64,000 nucleotides of DNA from Myxococcus dinghuensis. Its GTDB lineage: Bacteria > Myxococcota > Myxococcia > Myxococcales > Myxococcaceae. This document shows positions 17,485-26,019 of this stretch, piece after piece. The translations under genes were made by a program, and so were the position numbers. Position 1 is the stretch's first letter, and every line of letters begins with the position of its first letter. The notes beneath the pieces were generated by a model. It ran no database searches. It worked only from the letters and a program-made list of their open reading frames with translations, and was not told where the DNA came from. Where the stretch lies: positions 186,001-250,000 of the forward strand of contig NZ_JAKCFB010000003.1 of NCBI RefSeq assembly GCF_024198235.1, read 5' to 3'.

Positions 17485-18402
17485 ATGAAGCGCATGCTGC
17501 TTACCGTCCTGTTCGTGTCGCTCCTGTCCGCGTCCGGTGCCGAGGCCCAGCAGCCGGACCTGCGTGACTACGAGGCGGGCTTTTTCGTCCCGCACCGAGG
17601 CGTCATCACCAACATGTACCTGCGTCACGTCTCCGCCTCCGGTGAGCGGGACTTCTCGCAACTCCAAGCCGCGTTCCGCGCCACGTACGTGTTGAAGTTC
17701 GCGGACCTGGTCGTCGTCCCGCTCGACGTGAGCCTGCCGGTGGTGGACGTCACGGTGTTCCAGGCCAACCCGGCCACGCCCGCGGGCCCGAAGACGGCGC
17801 TGCGAGCCTCGGGTGTGGGCGACATCACGTACATCCCGACGATTGGCTATGGGCTGGTCCAGAACGCGGAGATCAACACGCACACGTGGTTCGCGTTCAC
17901 GCCCTACGTCACGATTCCGACGGGCAGCTATGACAGCACCCGGTTCGTCAACATCGGCGCCAACCGCTGGGTGGTACGTCCGCAGCTCGTCGTGGGCCAG
18001 CGCTTCATGAAGGCGTTCACCGCGGAGGCCATGGTGAACATGGCGTTCCAGGGAGACAACGACGAGTACCTGCTGCCCACGACGGAGGGGGCGGCGAAGG
18101 TGACGCTGAGCCAGGCCCCCACGTTCGGCGGCATCTTCCACCTGGGCATGGACCTGTCCCCCACGTTCTTCACTGGCGTGGGCTACCTCATCGACAAGGC
18201 GGGCAAGCGCACCGTGGAGACGGGCGCGGGTGAGCTGCAGATCGCCCCCAGCCAGACGGTGCAGTCGCTGCGGCTGACCATGGGCATCCGCCTGGAGAAG
18301 GCCTCCACGCTGATGCTCCAGTTCCAGCCGGACATCGACGTGTCGGAGGGCGTGACGAAGAGCCAGTACGTGGGCGCGCGCTTCACGCACGTGTTCTTCT
18401 GA
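17485..18402 (+). CDS. Outer-membrane channel-like protein of the phenol MetA-pathway family
   Basis: A 305-residue protein with a Sec signal peptide (cleavage after GAEAQ/A-type residues near 20-22). The rest consists of alternating amphipathic beta strands, and it ends in Phe-Phe, the usual C-terminal signal of outer-membrane barrels. Segments GDITYIPTIGYGL, FTPYVTIPTGSYDS and GANRWVVRPQLVVGQRF match the 'MetA-pathway of phenol degradation' (transporter) family, found with aromatic or hydrophobic-compound catabolic genes. It lies 45 bases after livM and probably provides the outer-membrane step of uptake for the same substrate. A ten-pair hairpin follows the stop. Confidence 0.82.
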   Translation: MKRMLLTVLFVSLLSASGAEAQQPDLRDYEAGFFVPHRGVITNMYLRHVSASGERDFSQLQAAFRATYVLKFADLVVVPLDVSLPVVDVTVFQANPATPAGPKTALRASGVGDITYIPTIGYGLVQNAEINTHTWFAFTPYVTIPTGSYDSTRFVNIGANRWVVRPQLVVGQRFMKAFTAEAMVNMAFQGDNDEYLLPTTEGAAKVTLSQAPTFGGIFHLGMDLSPTFFTGVGYLIDKAGKRTVETGAGELQIAPSQTVQSLRLTMGIRLEKASTLMLQFQPDIDVSEGVTKSQYVGARFTHVFF

Positions 18403-18411
18403 GAGGCCTGG

Positions 18412-18446
18412 GGGGTCGTCGCGGCGTGTCCCGCTCCGACGGCCCC
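18412..18446 (+). terminator. Possible terminator hairpin after the importer operon
   Basis: GGGGTCGTCG (18412-18421) pairs with CGACGGCCCC (18437-18446), ten pairs with one G-U, around a 15-base loop. There is no T-run after it, so it is either a weak terminator or an RNA-stabilising hairpin. It separates the operon from the riboswitch downstream. Confidence 0.4.
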
Positions 18447-18524
18447 ACCAGCACGCGTCCTGGCGAGCCCTGCCCGGCCCCGCCACACTTGACGACGAAA
18501 GTGGCTGCTGCTACTTGCCGCCGT

Positions 18525-18690
18525 CAGCAAGGGGAGTAGTTCACGCCGGGAATCAGCGGCGTAGGGATGCTCGACACACTGGCCCACCCCGGCCCGGGCA
18601 CCCACCTCGGCAGTGCGCGAGGCGAACGAGACCTTCGGACAGGTACCAACCTGGCCGAGGTCGTTCGTGCGCGCGGTCTGGCCTCACACG
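18525..18690 (+). ncRNA. yybP-ykoY (manganese) riboswitch, probable
   Basis: The leader of the GDT1-type gene contains, in order, the conserved elements of the yybP-ykoY aptamer. CAAGGGGAGTAG (18528-18539) is the L1 element, a TCGACACACTGGCCC segment follows (about 18581-18595), and AACGAGACCTTCGG (about 18624-18637) is the L3 element that docks on L1. The last begins a long hairpin with CCGAGGTCGTTCG (about 18654-18666). This RNA class binds Mn2+ and switches on exporters such as MntP, TerC-like and UPF0016 proteins, which is what follows here. The exact helix ends and the expression platform were not folded by computation. An apparent ATG reading frame beginning at 18567 lies inside this RNA. 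Confidence 0.75.
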
Positions 18691-18725
18691 AGCCCCTCGG
18701 CCCCAACGTGGCGCGAGGTGCAGTG

Positions 18726-19331
18726 GTGTTCGAGGCAATCTTCGGTTCATTCGTTCTCGTGGCGGCCAGTGAGATGGGCGACAAGACCCAGCTCCTGGCC
18801 TTCTCGCTGGCGTCCCGCTTCCGCCGCCCCTGGGTGGTCATCACGGGCATCCTCATCGCCACCCTGGCCAACCACGCGCTCGCGGCGACGCTCGGGACCT
18901 GGGTGTCGTCGCATGTGTCGCCGCGCGTCATGGCGGGCATCCTCGCGGTGCTCTTCATCGGCTTCGGCTTGTGGACGCTCAAGCCGGACACGCTGGACGA
19001 GACGCAGAACACGGGGCGCTTCGGCGCGCTCCTCACCACCATCGTCCTCTTCTTCCTCGCGGAGATGGGAGACAAGACCCAGTTCGCCACGGTGGCGCTC
19101 GCGGCCCGCTATCAGTCCATCTCCCTGGTCACGTTCGGCACGACCTTCGGAATGCTCGCCGCCAACGGGCCCGCCGTGTTCCTGGGCGACAAGCTCGCGA
19201 ACAAGGTCCAGATGAAGTGGGTGCGCTGGTTCGCCGCCTCCCTGTTCTTCATCTTCGGCCTCTTGTCGCTGTGGGCCGCGCTCCACGGAGGCATCGACAC
19301 CTCCGCGGCCATGTCGAACGCCACGCCCTGA
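18726..19331 (+). CDS. TMEM165/GDT1 (UPF0016) family manganese exporter
   Basis: A 201-residue membrane protein with six predicted helices in two homologous halves. Each half carries the cation motif E-x-G-D-K-T: ASEMGDKTQLLAF in the first and LAEMGDKTQFATV in the second. UPF0016 proteins export Mn2+ in bacteria (MneA, Mnx) and move Mn2+/Ca2+ in Golgi membranes of eukaryotes. I use the GTG at 18726, which puts FEAIFGSFVLV at the N-terminus as in the family and has GAGG seven bases upstream. GTG 18723 is the alternative. The upstream Mn2+ riboswitch supports both function and start. Confidence 0.88.
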   Translation: MFEAIFGSFVLVAASEMGDKTQLLAFSLASRFRRPWVVITGILIATLANHALAATLGTWVSSHVSPRVMAGILAVLFIGFGLWTLKPDTLDETQNTGRFGALLTTIVLFFLAEMGDKTQFATVALAARYQSISLVTFGTTFGMLAANGPAVFLGDKLANKVQMKWVRWFAASLFFIFGLLSLWAALHGGIDTSAAMSNATP

Positions 19332-19478
19332 CCCTCCGTCCGGGGCAGGCGCACCCTCGAAGGTGCTAGCATCCGACGCCAGGAGGCACGGCTCACCACA
19401 CGGGGTGGACCGCGCAGGAGGGCTTCGCGGACGAAGTCCTTCGAGGGTTGGCGTCACGCGAAGGGGGACAGGCCCGTC

Positions 19479-19757
19479 ATGAGCACCACGAACGTCTTCA
19501 CCATCGTCGCCTTCACCGGTGGAACCCTGCTGGGAATCACCGGCGTCTTGGGCATGCTCGTCTTCTCGGGTGCCTCGAAGCACGGCGCGTGGCTGCCCTG
19601 GCGGGACTGGTGGCGATACCTGTTCACCTTCGGCCCTGTCCGGGTGCGGCGCTGGCAGCTCCTCGGCATGGGGTGGTTCCTCGGGTGCGCGGCGCTCTCG
19701 CTGGTCTTCATCTTCGGGGTGATGGTCCTCGGCAGGGCCGTGCTCGGCCCCACCTGA
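19479..19757 (+). CDS. Small two-helix membrane protein
   Basis: A 92-residue protein with two hydrophobic helices (about 8-31 and 61-86) separated by a Trp- and Arg-rich loop (WLPWRDWWRYLFTFGPVRVRRW). No family is recognised. The start has AGGGGGA upstream. It lies 147 bases after the manganese exporter gene on the same strand, with no strong terminator seen between, and faces the stop of the alcohol dehydrogenase gene. The basic loop between the helices predicts both ends on the periplasmic side. Function unknown. Confidence 0.65.
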   Translation: MSTTNVFTIVAFTGGTLLGITGVLGMLVFSGASKHGAWLPWRDWWRYLFTFGPVRVRRWQLLGMGWFLGCAALSLVFIFGVMVLGRAVLGPT

Positions 19758-19801
19758 ACGCCGCCGGAACAGGGCCCGCCACCGAGCAGCCCTTCCCGCC
19801 C

Positions 19802-20896
19802 TCAGAAGAGCACGACGCCCCGGGCATTCACGCCGCTCTTCATGTCCGCGAACGCCCGGTCGAGCTGGTCCAGCTTGTACGTCGTCGTCACCAGCTCATC
19901 GAGCTTGAGCCGGCCCTCCCGGTAGAGCTCCAGGAGCCGGGGCATGTCCTTGTGGACGTCCGCCGTGCCGAACCACGAGCCGAGCAGCCGCTTCTCGAAC
20001 AGCGGCAGGACGAAGACGTTGAGGGAGATCTGCTCCTTCACGCTGCCCACACCGACGACGACACACGTGCCCGCCTTGCGCGTGCACAGGTAGGCCTGCT
20101 CGATGGTCTCCTTGCGGCCCACGGCTTCATAGGCGTAGTCCGCGCCGCGCCCGCGCGTCAGCTCGCGAATCGCGGCCACCGGGTCCCCCGTGCTCGCGTC
20201 CACGACGTCCGTGGCGCCGAACACCTTGGCGAACTCCAGCTTCTTCGGGTTCACGTCCACCGCGATGATGCGCTCCGCCTTGGCGAGCACCGCGCCCTGG
20301 ATGATGTTCAACCCCACACCGCCGGTGCCGAACACCGCCACCGTCGCCCCCGGCGGCATCTGCGCCGTGTTGAATACGGCACCCACGCCCGTGGCCACCG
20401 CGCAGCCAACCAGCGCGGCCTTGTCGAGCGGCGCATCCTCCGGCAACCGCACCGCCGCCCGGGCCGGTACCACCGCGTACTCCGCCAGCGCCCCCAGCGC
20501 GGAGAAGACGTTCAACTCGCGCGTGTCCTTGTAGAGCCGCGTGCTCCCGTCCGGCATCCGGTTGCCCGCGTTGATGCGCTCGCCCAGCTCACACAGGTTC
20601 GGACGTTGGATGCGACAGAAGTAGCACTCGCCACACTGGGCCACCCACGACAGGACGACCTTGTCGCCCTTCTTCACGTGCGTGACCTCCTCGCCGACCT
20701 CCTCGACGATGCCCGCGCCCTCGTGCCCCAGCACACAGGGCAGCTTCATCTTCACGGTGCCATTCAGCACGGAGAGGTCCGTGTGGCACACGCCACACGC
20801 CACCATGCGCACGAGCAGCTCGCGCGCTCGCGGGGGCTCGAAGCGCACGTCGTCGATGGTCAACACGTCCTTCTCGAAACACACGGCGGCCTTCAT
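19802..20896 (-). CDS. Zinc-dependent alcohol dehydrogenase (MDR family)
   Basis: A 364-residue medium-chain dehydrogenase. Catalytic zinc ligands are in GVCHTD and GHEGAG; the structural zinc loop is CGECYFCRIQRPNLC; the NAD(P) site is VFGTGGVGLNII. It resembles the class III-like/benzyl alcohol group oxidising primary alcohols to aldehydes. It is the last gene of a five-gene operon read on the minus strand, 38 bases after an aldehyde dehydrogenase, so alcohol to aldehyde to acid conversion is the likely joint task, feeding acids to the CoA-linked enzymes. The start at 20896 aligns with the family N-terminus MKAAVCFEKD; the longer open frame upstream is shadow. Confidence 0.9.
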   Translation of the reverse strand: MKAAVCFEKDVLTIDDVRFEPPRARELLVRMVACGVCHTDLSVLNGTVKMKLPCVLGHEGAGIVEEVGEEVTHVKKGDKVVLSWVAQCGECYFCRIQRPNLCELGERINAGNRMPDGSTRLYKDTRELNVFSALGALAEYAVVPARAAVRLPEDAPLDKAALVGCAVATGVGAVFNTAQMPPGATVAVFGTGGVGLNIIQGAVLAKAERIIAVDVNPKKLEFAKVFGATDVVDASTGDPVAAIRELTRGRGADYAYEAVGRKETIEQAYLCTRKAGTCVVVGVGSVKEQISLNVFVLPLFEKRLLGSWFGTADVHKDMPRLLELYREGRLKLDELVTTTYKLDQLDRAFADMKSGVNARGVVLF

Positions 20897-20934
20897 GAGG
20901 GGGCTCCTGGGTCGAAGAGGCACAGCGGGGGGAG

Positions 20935-22353
20935 TCAGAGCTGGATGGCCTTCAGTTCCTGGAACTCCTCCAGCCCGTACCGGCCCAGCTCGCGACCGTT
21001 GCCGGACTGGCGGTAGCCCCCGAACGGCGCCAGCGGGTTGAAGCGCCCGCCATTGACGTCCACCTGGCCGGTGCGCAGTCGCCGGGCGACGCGCTTCGCG
21101 CGCTCCACGTCCTCGGACCAGACGCCACCCGCGAGTCCGTAGATGGTGCCGTTCGCGATGCGGACCGCGTCGTCCTCGTCCGCGTAGGGGAGGATGGCCA
21201 GCACCGGGCCGAAGACCTCCTCCTGCGCGAGGGTCATCTCCGGCGTGACGTCCGCGAACACCGTGGGCTTCACGTAGTAGCCACGGGGCAGCCCCTCGGG
21301 CTGTTCCGGGCCGCCCGCGACGAGCCGCGCGCCCTCGCGGAGCCCCAGCTCGATGTACTGACGCACCCGCGCGCGCTGCGTGTGGGAGATGACGGGCCCC
21401 AGCTTCGCCTCGTTCTTGAACGGGTCTCCGACGGTGAACGTCGCCGCCGTCTCCGCTGCGATCCTGGCCGCCTCCTCGTGCTGCGCGCGCGGCACCAGCA
21501 GGCGCGTATGGGCCGTGCACGTCTGCCCGGAGTTGAGGAAGCAGTTGCCCACGCTCCGCTTCACCGCGTCCTTGAGGTTCGCGTCATCGAGGATGATGGA
21601 CGCCGACTTGCCGCCCAGCTCCAGCGCCACGCGCTTGACGGTGGCCGCGGCCAGCTCCGACACCCGGCGGCCCGCGCGCGTCGAGCCCGTGAAGGACACC
21701 ATGTCCACCTCCGGGTGGCTGGCGAGCGCCTCGCCCACGCCCTGCCCCGTACCGGAGACGAGGTTGAAGACGCCCGCCGGGACACCCGCCGCGTGGAGGA
21801 TGTCCGCGAAGAGGAAGGCGTTGAGCGGCGCCACCTCGCTGGGCTTCAGCACGAGGGTGCAACCCGCGGCCAACGCGGGCGCCACCTTCGCGACGATTTG
21901 ATGGAGGGGGTAGTTCCACGGGGTGATGCAGCCGACGACCCCCACGGGCTCGCGGACCACCAGGGAGTTGCCCACCTGCTCCTCGGAGGAATGCTCCTGG
22001 AGGAGCTTCACGTACGAACCCGTCACCGCGATGGGTACCCCCACCTGGATGGCCTTGGACAACCCCAGCGGCATCCCCACCTCGCCGGTGATGGTCCACG
22101 CCAACTCCTCCTGTCGCGCCATCAGGCCCTCCTGGACCCGATTCAGCACTTCGACGCGCGCAACCACCGGCAACGCCGCCCAGGCGTCGAAGGCGGCTCG
22201 CGCCGCGCCCACCGCGCGGTCCACGTCCTCCCTCGTGCCCTCGGGGATGCGCCCCATCACCTCCTCCGTGGAGGCGCTGTACACATCGATGTGCCCCGAG
22301 CCCCGAGGCGCCACCCACTCCCCCCCGATGAAGAGCTTGTCGAAGACCTGCAT
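20935..22353 (-). CDS. Aldehyde dehydrogenase (NAD(P)+)
   Basis: A 472-residue member of the ALDH superfamily, full length. The nucleotide segment [20 protein letters not shown], the general-base Glu in LELGGKSA and the catalytic Cys in [12 protein letters not shown] are all present, as is the C-terminal [15 protein letters not shown]. It oxidises an aldehyde to the acid. It sits between a thiolase (60 bases upstream) and an alcohol dehydrogenase (38 bases downstream) in one operon. The substrate is not evident from sequence. Confidence 0.92.
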   Translation of the reverse strand: MQVFDKLFIGGEWVAPRGSGHIDVYSASTEEVMGRIPEGTREDVDRAVGAARAAFDAWAALPVVARVEVLNRVQEGLMARQEELAWTITGEVGMPLGLSKAIQVGVPIAVTGSYVKLLQEHSSEEQVGNSLVVREPVGVVGCITPWNYPLHQIVAKVAPALAAGCTLVLKPSEVAPLNAFLFADILHAAGVPAGVFNLVSGTGQGVGEALASHPEVDMVSFTGSTRAGRRVSELAAATVKRVALELGGKSASIILDDANLKDAVKRSVGNCFLNSGQTCTAHTRLLVPRAQHEEAARIAAETAATFTVGDPFKNEAKLGPVISHTQRARVRQYIELGLREGARLVAGGPEQPEGLPRGYYVKPTVFADVTPEMTLAQEEVFGPVLAILPYADEDDAVRIANGTIYGLAGGVWSEDVERAKRVARRLRTGQVDVNGGRFNPLAPFGGYRQSGNGRELGRYGLEEFQELKAIQL

Positions 22354-22413
22354 GTGATTCTCCTCTCGTCTCGTCTGAGTAAACGACAGTGGATTGAAGA
22401 AGCGGGCGCGTCC

Positions 22414-23610
22414 TCAGACGCGCTCCAGGACCGCGGCGATGCCCTGTCCCACGCCGATGCACATGCTCACGAGCGCATGCCGGCCACCGGCCACCTGGAG
22501 CTGTCGCGCGGCCGTCAGCGCCAGCCGGGCCCCAGAGGCCCCGAGCGGATGCCCCACGGCGATGGCGCCCCCGTTGGGGTTCACCCGGCTGTCGTCCGCG
22601 TCGAGCTCGAGCAGCTTGAGGCACCCCAGCACCTGGGGCGCGAAGGCCTCGTTGATTTCGATGACCGAGACGTCCCCGAGCGACAAGCCCGCGCGCTCCA
22701 GCGCCTTGCGCGCGGCCGGGACGGGCCCCAGGCCCATCGTGCGAGGAGGCACCCCCGCGATGGCGGCCGACACGATGCGCGCCAGCGGCTTGCACCCCGC
22801 GCGCTCCCCCACCCCGAGGCTGCCCACCAGCAGCGCCGCCGCGCCGTCGTTGATTCCGGAGGCATTGCCCGCCGTGACGACGCCGTCCTCCGCGAGCGCC
22901 TTCAACGAGGCCAGCTTGTCGAGCGACGAGTCGGGGCGGGGATGCTCATCCACCGTCACCGTCGTGACGGCGCCACGGCGCCCCGGCAACTCCACGGGCA
23001 CCAGCTCCCCGTTGAAGAAGCCTCGCGCCTTCGCCGCCGCGTACTTCTGCTGCGAGGCCCACGCGAACCGGTCGCTCGCCTCGCGGCCGATGCCCAGCTC
23101 ACGGGCCACGTTGTCCGCCGTCTCCGGCATCGTGTCCCCGCCGTAGCGGGCGACGAGCCGGGGATTGGGGAAGCGCGCGCCCAGCGTGGTGTCGAAGACC
23201 TGCGCGTCTCGGCTGTACGCGGACTCCGCCTTGGCCAGGGCGAAGGGCGCGCGGCTCATGCTCTCCACCCCTCCGGCGACGAACAACTCGCCCTGCCCCG
23301 CCAGCACGGCGCGCGCGGCGTCGAGGACCGCCGCCAACCCGCTGCCGCACAGCCGGTTGACCGTCACGCCGCCAGCCTCCACGGGCAGGCCCGCGAGCAG
23401 CGCCGCGTGTCGGGCCACGTTGCGGCTGTCCTCACCCGCCTGGTTCGTGCAGCCGATGACGACGTCCTCCACGTCGCCGGGCTCGAAGGGGCCGCGCGAC
23501 ATCAGCGCGCGGATGACTCCGGCCAGCAGCTCGTCGGGGCGGACCGGGGCCAGGGCTCCAGCATGTCGGCCGAACGGCGTGCGCAGCCCGTCGTAGATAT
23601 AGGCGCTCAT
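22414..23610 (-). CDS. Acetyl-CoA C-acyltransferase (thiolase), possibly 3-oxoadipyl-CoA type
   Basis: A 398-residue thiolase. The acylated Cys lies in VNRLCGSGLAAV, the active-site His in NPNGGAIAVGHPLGASGARL, and the second Cys in HALVSMCIGVGQG. The opening IYDGLRTPFGRHAGAL is typical of the PaaJ/PcaF branch, but ordinary beta-ketothiolases share it, so the specific substrate is open. The start is at 23610, four bases after the stop of the 3-hydroxyacyl-CoA dehydrogenase gene, showing tight operon coupling. Together they carry out the last two steps of a beta-oxidation round. Confidence 0.9.
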   Translation of the reverse strand: MSAYIYDGLRTPFGRHAGALAPVRPDELLAGVIRALMSRGPFEPGDVEDVVIGCTNQAGEDSRNVARHAALLAGLPVEAGGVTVNRLCGSGLAAVLDAARAVLAGQGELFVAGGVESMSRAPFALAKAESAYSRDAQVFDTTLGARFPNPRLVARYGGDTMPETADNVARELGIGREASDRFAWASQQKYAAAKARGFFNGELVPVELPGRRGAVTTVTVDEHPRPDSSLDKLASLKALAEDGVVTAGNASGINDGAAALLVGSLGVGERAGCKPLARIVSAAIAGVPPRTMGLGPVPAARKALERAGLSLGDVSVIEINEAFAPQVLGCLKLLELDADDSRVNPNGGAIAVGHPLGASGARLALTAARQLQVAGGRHALVSMCIGVGQGIAAVLERV

Positions 23611-23614
23611 CAGG

Positions 23615-25138
23615 TCAGCTCTCGGGGGTGAGGAGGGAGACGCCGAGCCGGGCCCGGCGCGACAACCAGGGGCTCGCGCGGTAGCGCGGGTCCCCCGACG
23701 CGGCATGAATCGCTTCCAGCACCTTCGACAGCCGGCGAGGCCCGAGCGCGTCACCCCACGCCAGCGGCCCGCGCGGATAGCCCAGCCCCAGCGTCACCGC
23801 CGCGTCGATGTCCTCCGGACTGGCGATGCGCTGCTGGGCGATGTCGCAGCCGATGTTGACCACGGTGGCGAGCACCCGCTGCGAGACGAAACCGCTGCTG
23901 TCGTGGATGCGGGACACCGCCGTGCCATCCGCCGACAGCAGCGACAGGGCCGAGTCTCGGAACCCAGGCCGGGTCACGGGGGTGGTCATCGCGGTGCGCC
24001 GGCGCTCGGGGCCGAACAACAGGTCCACCGCCACCGTGCGCTCCGGGTCCACCTCCAGCGCGAGCGCGGTGGTGGTCGCGTCCCGGCCCAGCGGCGCGAC
24101 GAGGCACAGGGACTCCGGCGAGGGACGCGCACCACCATCCGGGAACCACCCCGCGGCCCGGACGATGGACACCAGCGCGTCACGCCACGCCGGCTCGTCC
24201 GCCGCCACCCACACGGGACGGCGTTCACCCTCGGGACCCCTGGGGGCTGGGACAGGCCGTTGCCTGCCCTCCTCGTACGAATAGAACCCGCGCCCGCTCT
24301 TGCGCCCGAGCAGCCCCGCGGCCAGCCGCTGACGCAGCACGTACGACGGACGGAACCGGGGCTCCTGGTAGAACTGCTCGTAGACGGACTCCATCACCGG
24401 GTGCGAGACGTCCAGCCCCGTCAGGTCCAGGAGCTCGAACGGCCCCATCCGGAAGCCAGCGGACTCGCGCAGGATGCGGTCGACCTCGTCGAACGACGCG
24501 ACGCCCTCCTGGAGGATGCGCAGCGCCTCCGTACCGAAGCCGCGCCCCGCGTGGTTGACGATGAAGCCCGGCGTGTCCGCGGCGCGCACCGGGCGGTGTC
24601 CCAGGCGCTTCGCGAGGGCCACGAGCGCCTCGCCCACCCAGGGCTCGGTGCGCGCGCCCTCGATGACCTCCACCACCTTCATCAACGGCACGGGGTTGAA
24701 GAAGTGGAAGCCCCCCACCCGTCCCGGTCGCTCGCACGTCGCCGCGATGGCGGTGACGGACAGGGACGAGGTGTTGGTCGCCAGCAGGCACTCGGGCCCG
24801 ACGATGCCCTCCAACCGGGTGAACAGCTCCCGCTTCACCCGCAGGTCCTCGACGATGGCCTCCACCACCCCATGGCAGCCCGCGAGCGCCGACTCCTGGG
24901 CGACCACGTGGAGCCGGGCCATGGCCGCGCGCGCGGCCTCGGCGGACATGCGCCCCTTCGTCGTCAGCGCGTCGAACGTCGCGCCGACGGAGGCCCGCGC
25001 CTCCTCCGCCGCCAGGGGGCGGCTGTCGAACAGCCGCACCGTGATGCCCGCCTGCGCGGCGAGCTGCGCGATGCCCCGCCCCATGACCCCCGTCCCCACG
25101 ACCCCCAGGACGAGCCCCGCGTCGTCGACGTCGAGCAT
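23615..25138 (-). CDS. 3-hydroxyacyl-CoA dehydrogenase, PaaH/PaaC-like
   Basis: A 507-residue NAD-dependent enzyme. The Rossmann motif is GVVGTGVMGRGIAQLAAQAG (residues about 12-31). The catalytic His/Glu region is GGFHFFNPVPLMKVVEVI, followed by one C-terminal dehydrogenase domain (about 190-290) and a second, degenerate one near the end (RVLATVVNIGCDIAQQRIASP). This double C-domain arrangement and length match PaaH/PaaC-type enzymes of the phenylacetate and dicarboxylate pathways rather than the single-domain short form. The start is one base from the stop of the enoyl-CoA hydratase gene. Confidence 0.9.
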   Translation of the reverse strand: MLDVDDAGLVLGVVGTGVMGRGIAQLAAQAGITVRLFDSRPLAAEEARASVGATFDALTTKGRMSAEAARAAMARLHVVAQESALAGCHGVVEAIVEDLRVKRELFTRLEGIVGPECLLATNTSSLSVTAIAATCERPGRVGGFHFFNPVPLMKVVEVIEGARTEPWVGEALVALAKRLGHRPVRAADTPGFIVNHAGRGFGTEALRILQEGVASFDEVDRILRESAGFRMGPFELLDLTGLDVSHPVMESVYEQFYQEPRFRPSYVLRQRLAAGLLGRKSGRGFYSYEEGRQRPVPAPRGPEGERRPVWVAADEPAWRDALVSIVRAAGWFPDGGARPSPESLCLVAPLGRDATTTALALEVDPERTVAVDLLFGPERRRTAMTTPVTRPGFRDSALSLLSADGTAVSRIHDSSGFVSQRVLATVVNIGCDIAQQRIASPEDIDAAVTLGLGYPRGPLAWGDALGPRRLSKVLEAIHAASGDPRYRASPWLSRRARLGVSLLTPES

Positions 25139-25139
25139 G

Positions 25140-25910
25140 TCAGCGCCCCTCGAAGGTGGGCTCGCGCTTGTCGAGGAAGGCCCGCATGCCCTCCTTCTGG
25201 TCGCGCGAGGCGAAGAGGAGCTGGAACGCCTTGCGCTCCAGCAGCAGCGCGTCCGCCAACGGCGCGTCCTGCCCGGCGAGGACGACCTCCTTGATCTGCC
25301 TCACCGCCAGCGCCGGCAGCCGCGCCACCTTGCGCGCCAGCGCGAGCGCCCGCTCCAGCACCTGGTCGTCGGGGACCACCTCCGTGACGAGTCCCATCGC
25401 CTCCGCCTCGCGCGCCGTGACGGGCTCGCCGGTGAGTAGGAGCTTCATCGCCTTGAACTTCCCCACCGCCCGCGTCAGCCGCTGCGTGCCGCCCGCGCCC
25501 GGCATGATGCCCACGCGGACCTCCGGCTGACCGAAGGTGGCGCCCTCGCCCGCGACAATCATGTCCGCGTGCATCGCCAGCTCGCAACCGCCGCCGAGCG
25601 CATACCCATTCACCGCCGCGATGACCGGACTGGGGCACCCCGCCAGCGCCCGCCAGAGCGAATGTGTATCACTCAACATCAGCTCCACCGGCGTCGCCTC
25701 CACGAGCGCGCGCAGGTCCGCGCCCGCCGCGAAACACTCCGGCCCGCCCGTCAGCACGATGCAGCGCACCGCCGCGTCCGCCCCCAGCTCCTCGAAGCAG
25801 CCCGCGAGCGCGCGCCTCAGCTCCAGGCTCAATGCATTGCGGACGGCGGGGCGGTGCAGTCGCACCACCGCGAGTCCTTCCTCGGGCCTTTCGACAAAGA
25901 CATCTGGCAT
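25140..25910 (-). CDS. Enoyl-CoA hydratase
   Basis: A 256-residue crotonase-fold protein. The oxyanion and acid residues are visible in AAGADLRAL, GYALGGGCELAMHAD (first catalytic Glu) and FGQPEVRVGIMPGAGGTQRL (second Glu), so true hydratase activity is expected. It is the first gene of the five-gene minus-strand operon. I use the ATG at 25910, which has GGGATG about eight bases ahead; an ATG at 25919 would add three residues. A 17-bp operator ends only 14 bases upstream of this start, so the transcription start is probably very close to the gene. Confidence 0.9.
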   Translation of the reverse strand: MPDVFVERPEEGLAVVRLHRPAVRNALSLELRRALAGCFEELGADAAVRCIVLTGGPECFAAGADLRALVEATPVELMLSDTHSLWRALAGCPSPVIAAVNGYALGGGCELAMHADMIVAGEGATFGQPEVRVGIMPGAGGTQRLTRAVGKFKAMKLLLTGEPVTAREAEAMGLVTEVVPDDQVLERALALARKVARLPALAVRQIKEVVLAGQDAPLADALLLERKAFQLLFASRDQKEGMRAFLDKREPTFEGR

Positions 25911-25923
25911 GGCTGGCATCCCA

Positions 25924-25940
25924 ATTTCGCTGTGCGAAAC
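25924..25940. promoter_or_regulatory. Palindromic operator in the divergent enoyl-CoA hydratase / IclR promoter region
   Basis: ATTTCGC-TGT-GCGAAAC forms 7-bp arms around three bases and matches the three sites at 10564-10663. A further half site, ATTTCGC, lies at 25944-25950. The position beside an IclR-family gene and against the start of the beta-oxidation operon fits autoregulation plus control of the operon. Binding itself is inferred. Confidence 0.65.
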
Positions 25941-26019
25941 TGAATTTCGCAGACCTTGACCCTCTTTTACTGTCTGTCTATCTTCCTGGCAATCCCGCTC
26001 ATTCCAGGACCGCGAACCC

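Noticed and set aside
18567-18725. N-terminal extension of the manganese exporter from an ATG at 18567
   Set aside because: The segment overlaps the riboswitch elements and is absent from UPF0016 proteins; GTG at 18726 fits the family N-terminus.
19448-21016. Long plus-strand frame opposite the alcohol dehydrogenase
   Set aside because: It is Arg/His-rich, has no recognisable domain and lies opposite a clear enzyme gene; GC-rich third positions create such shadows.
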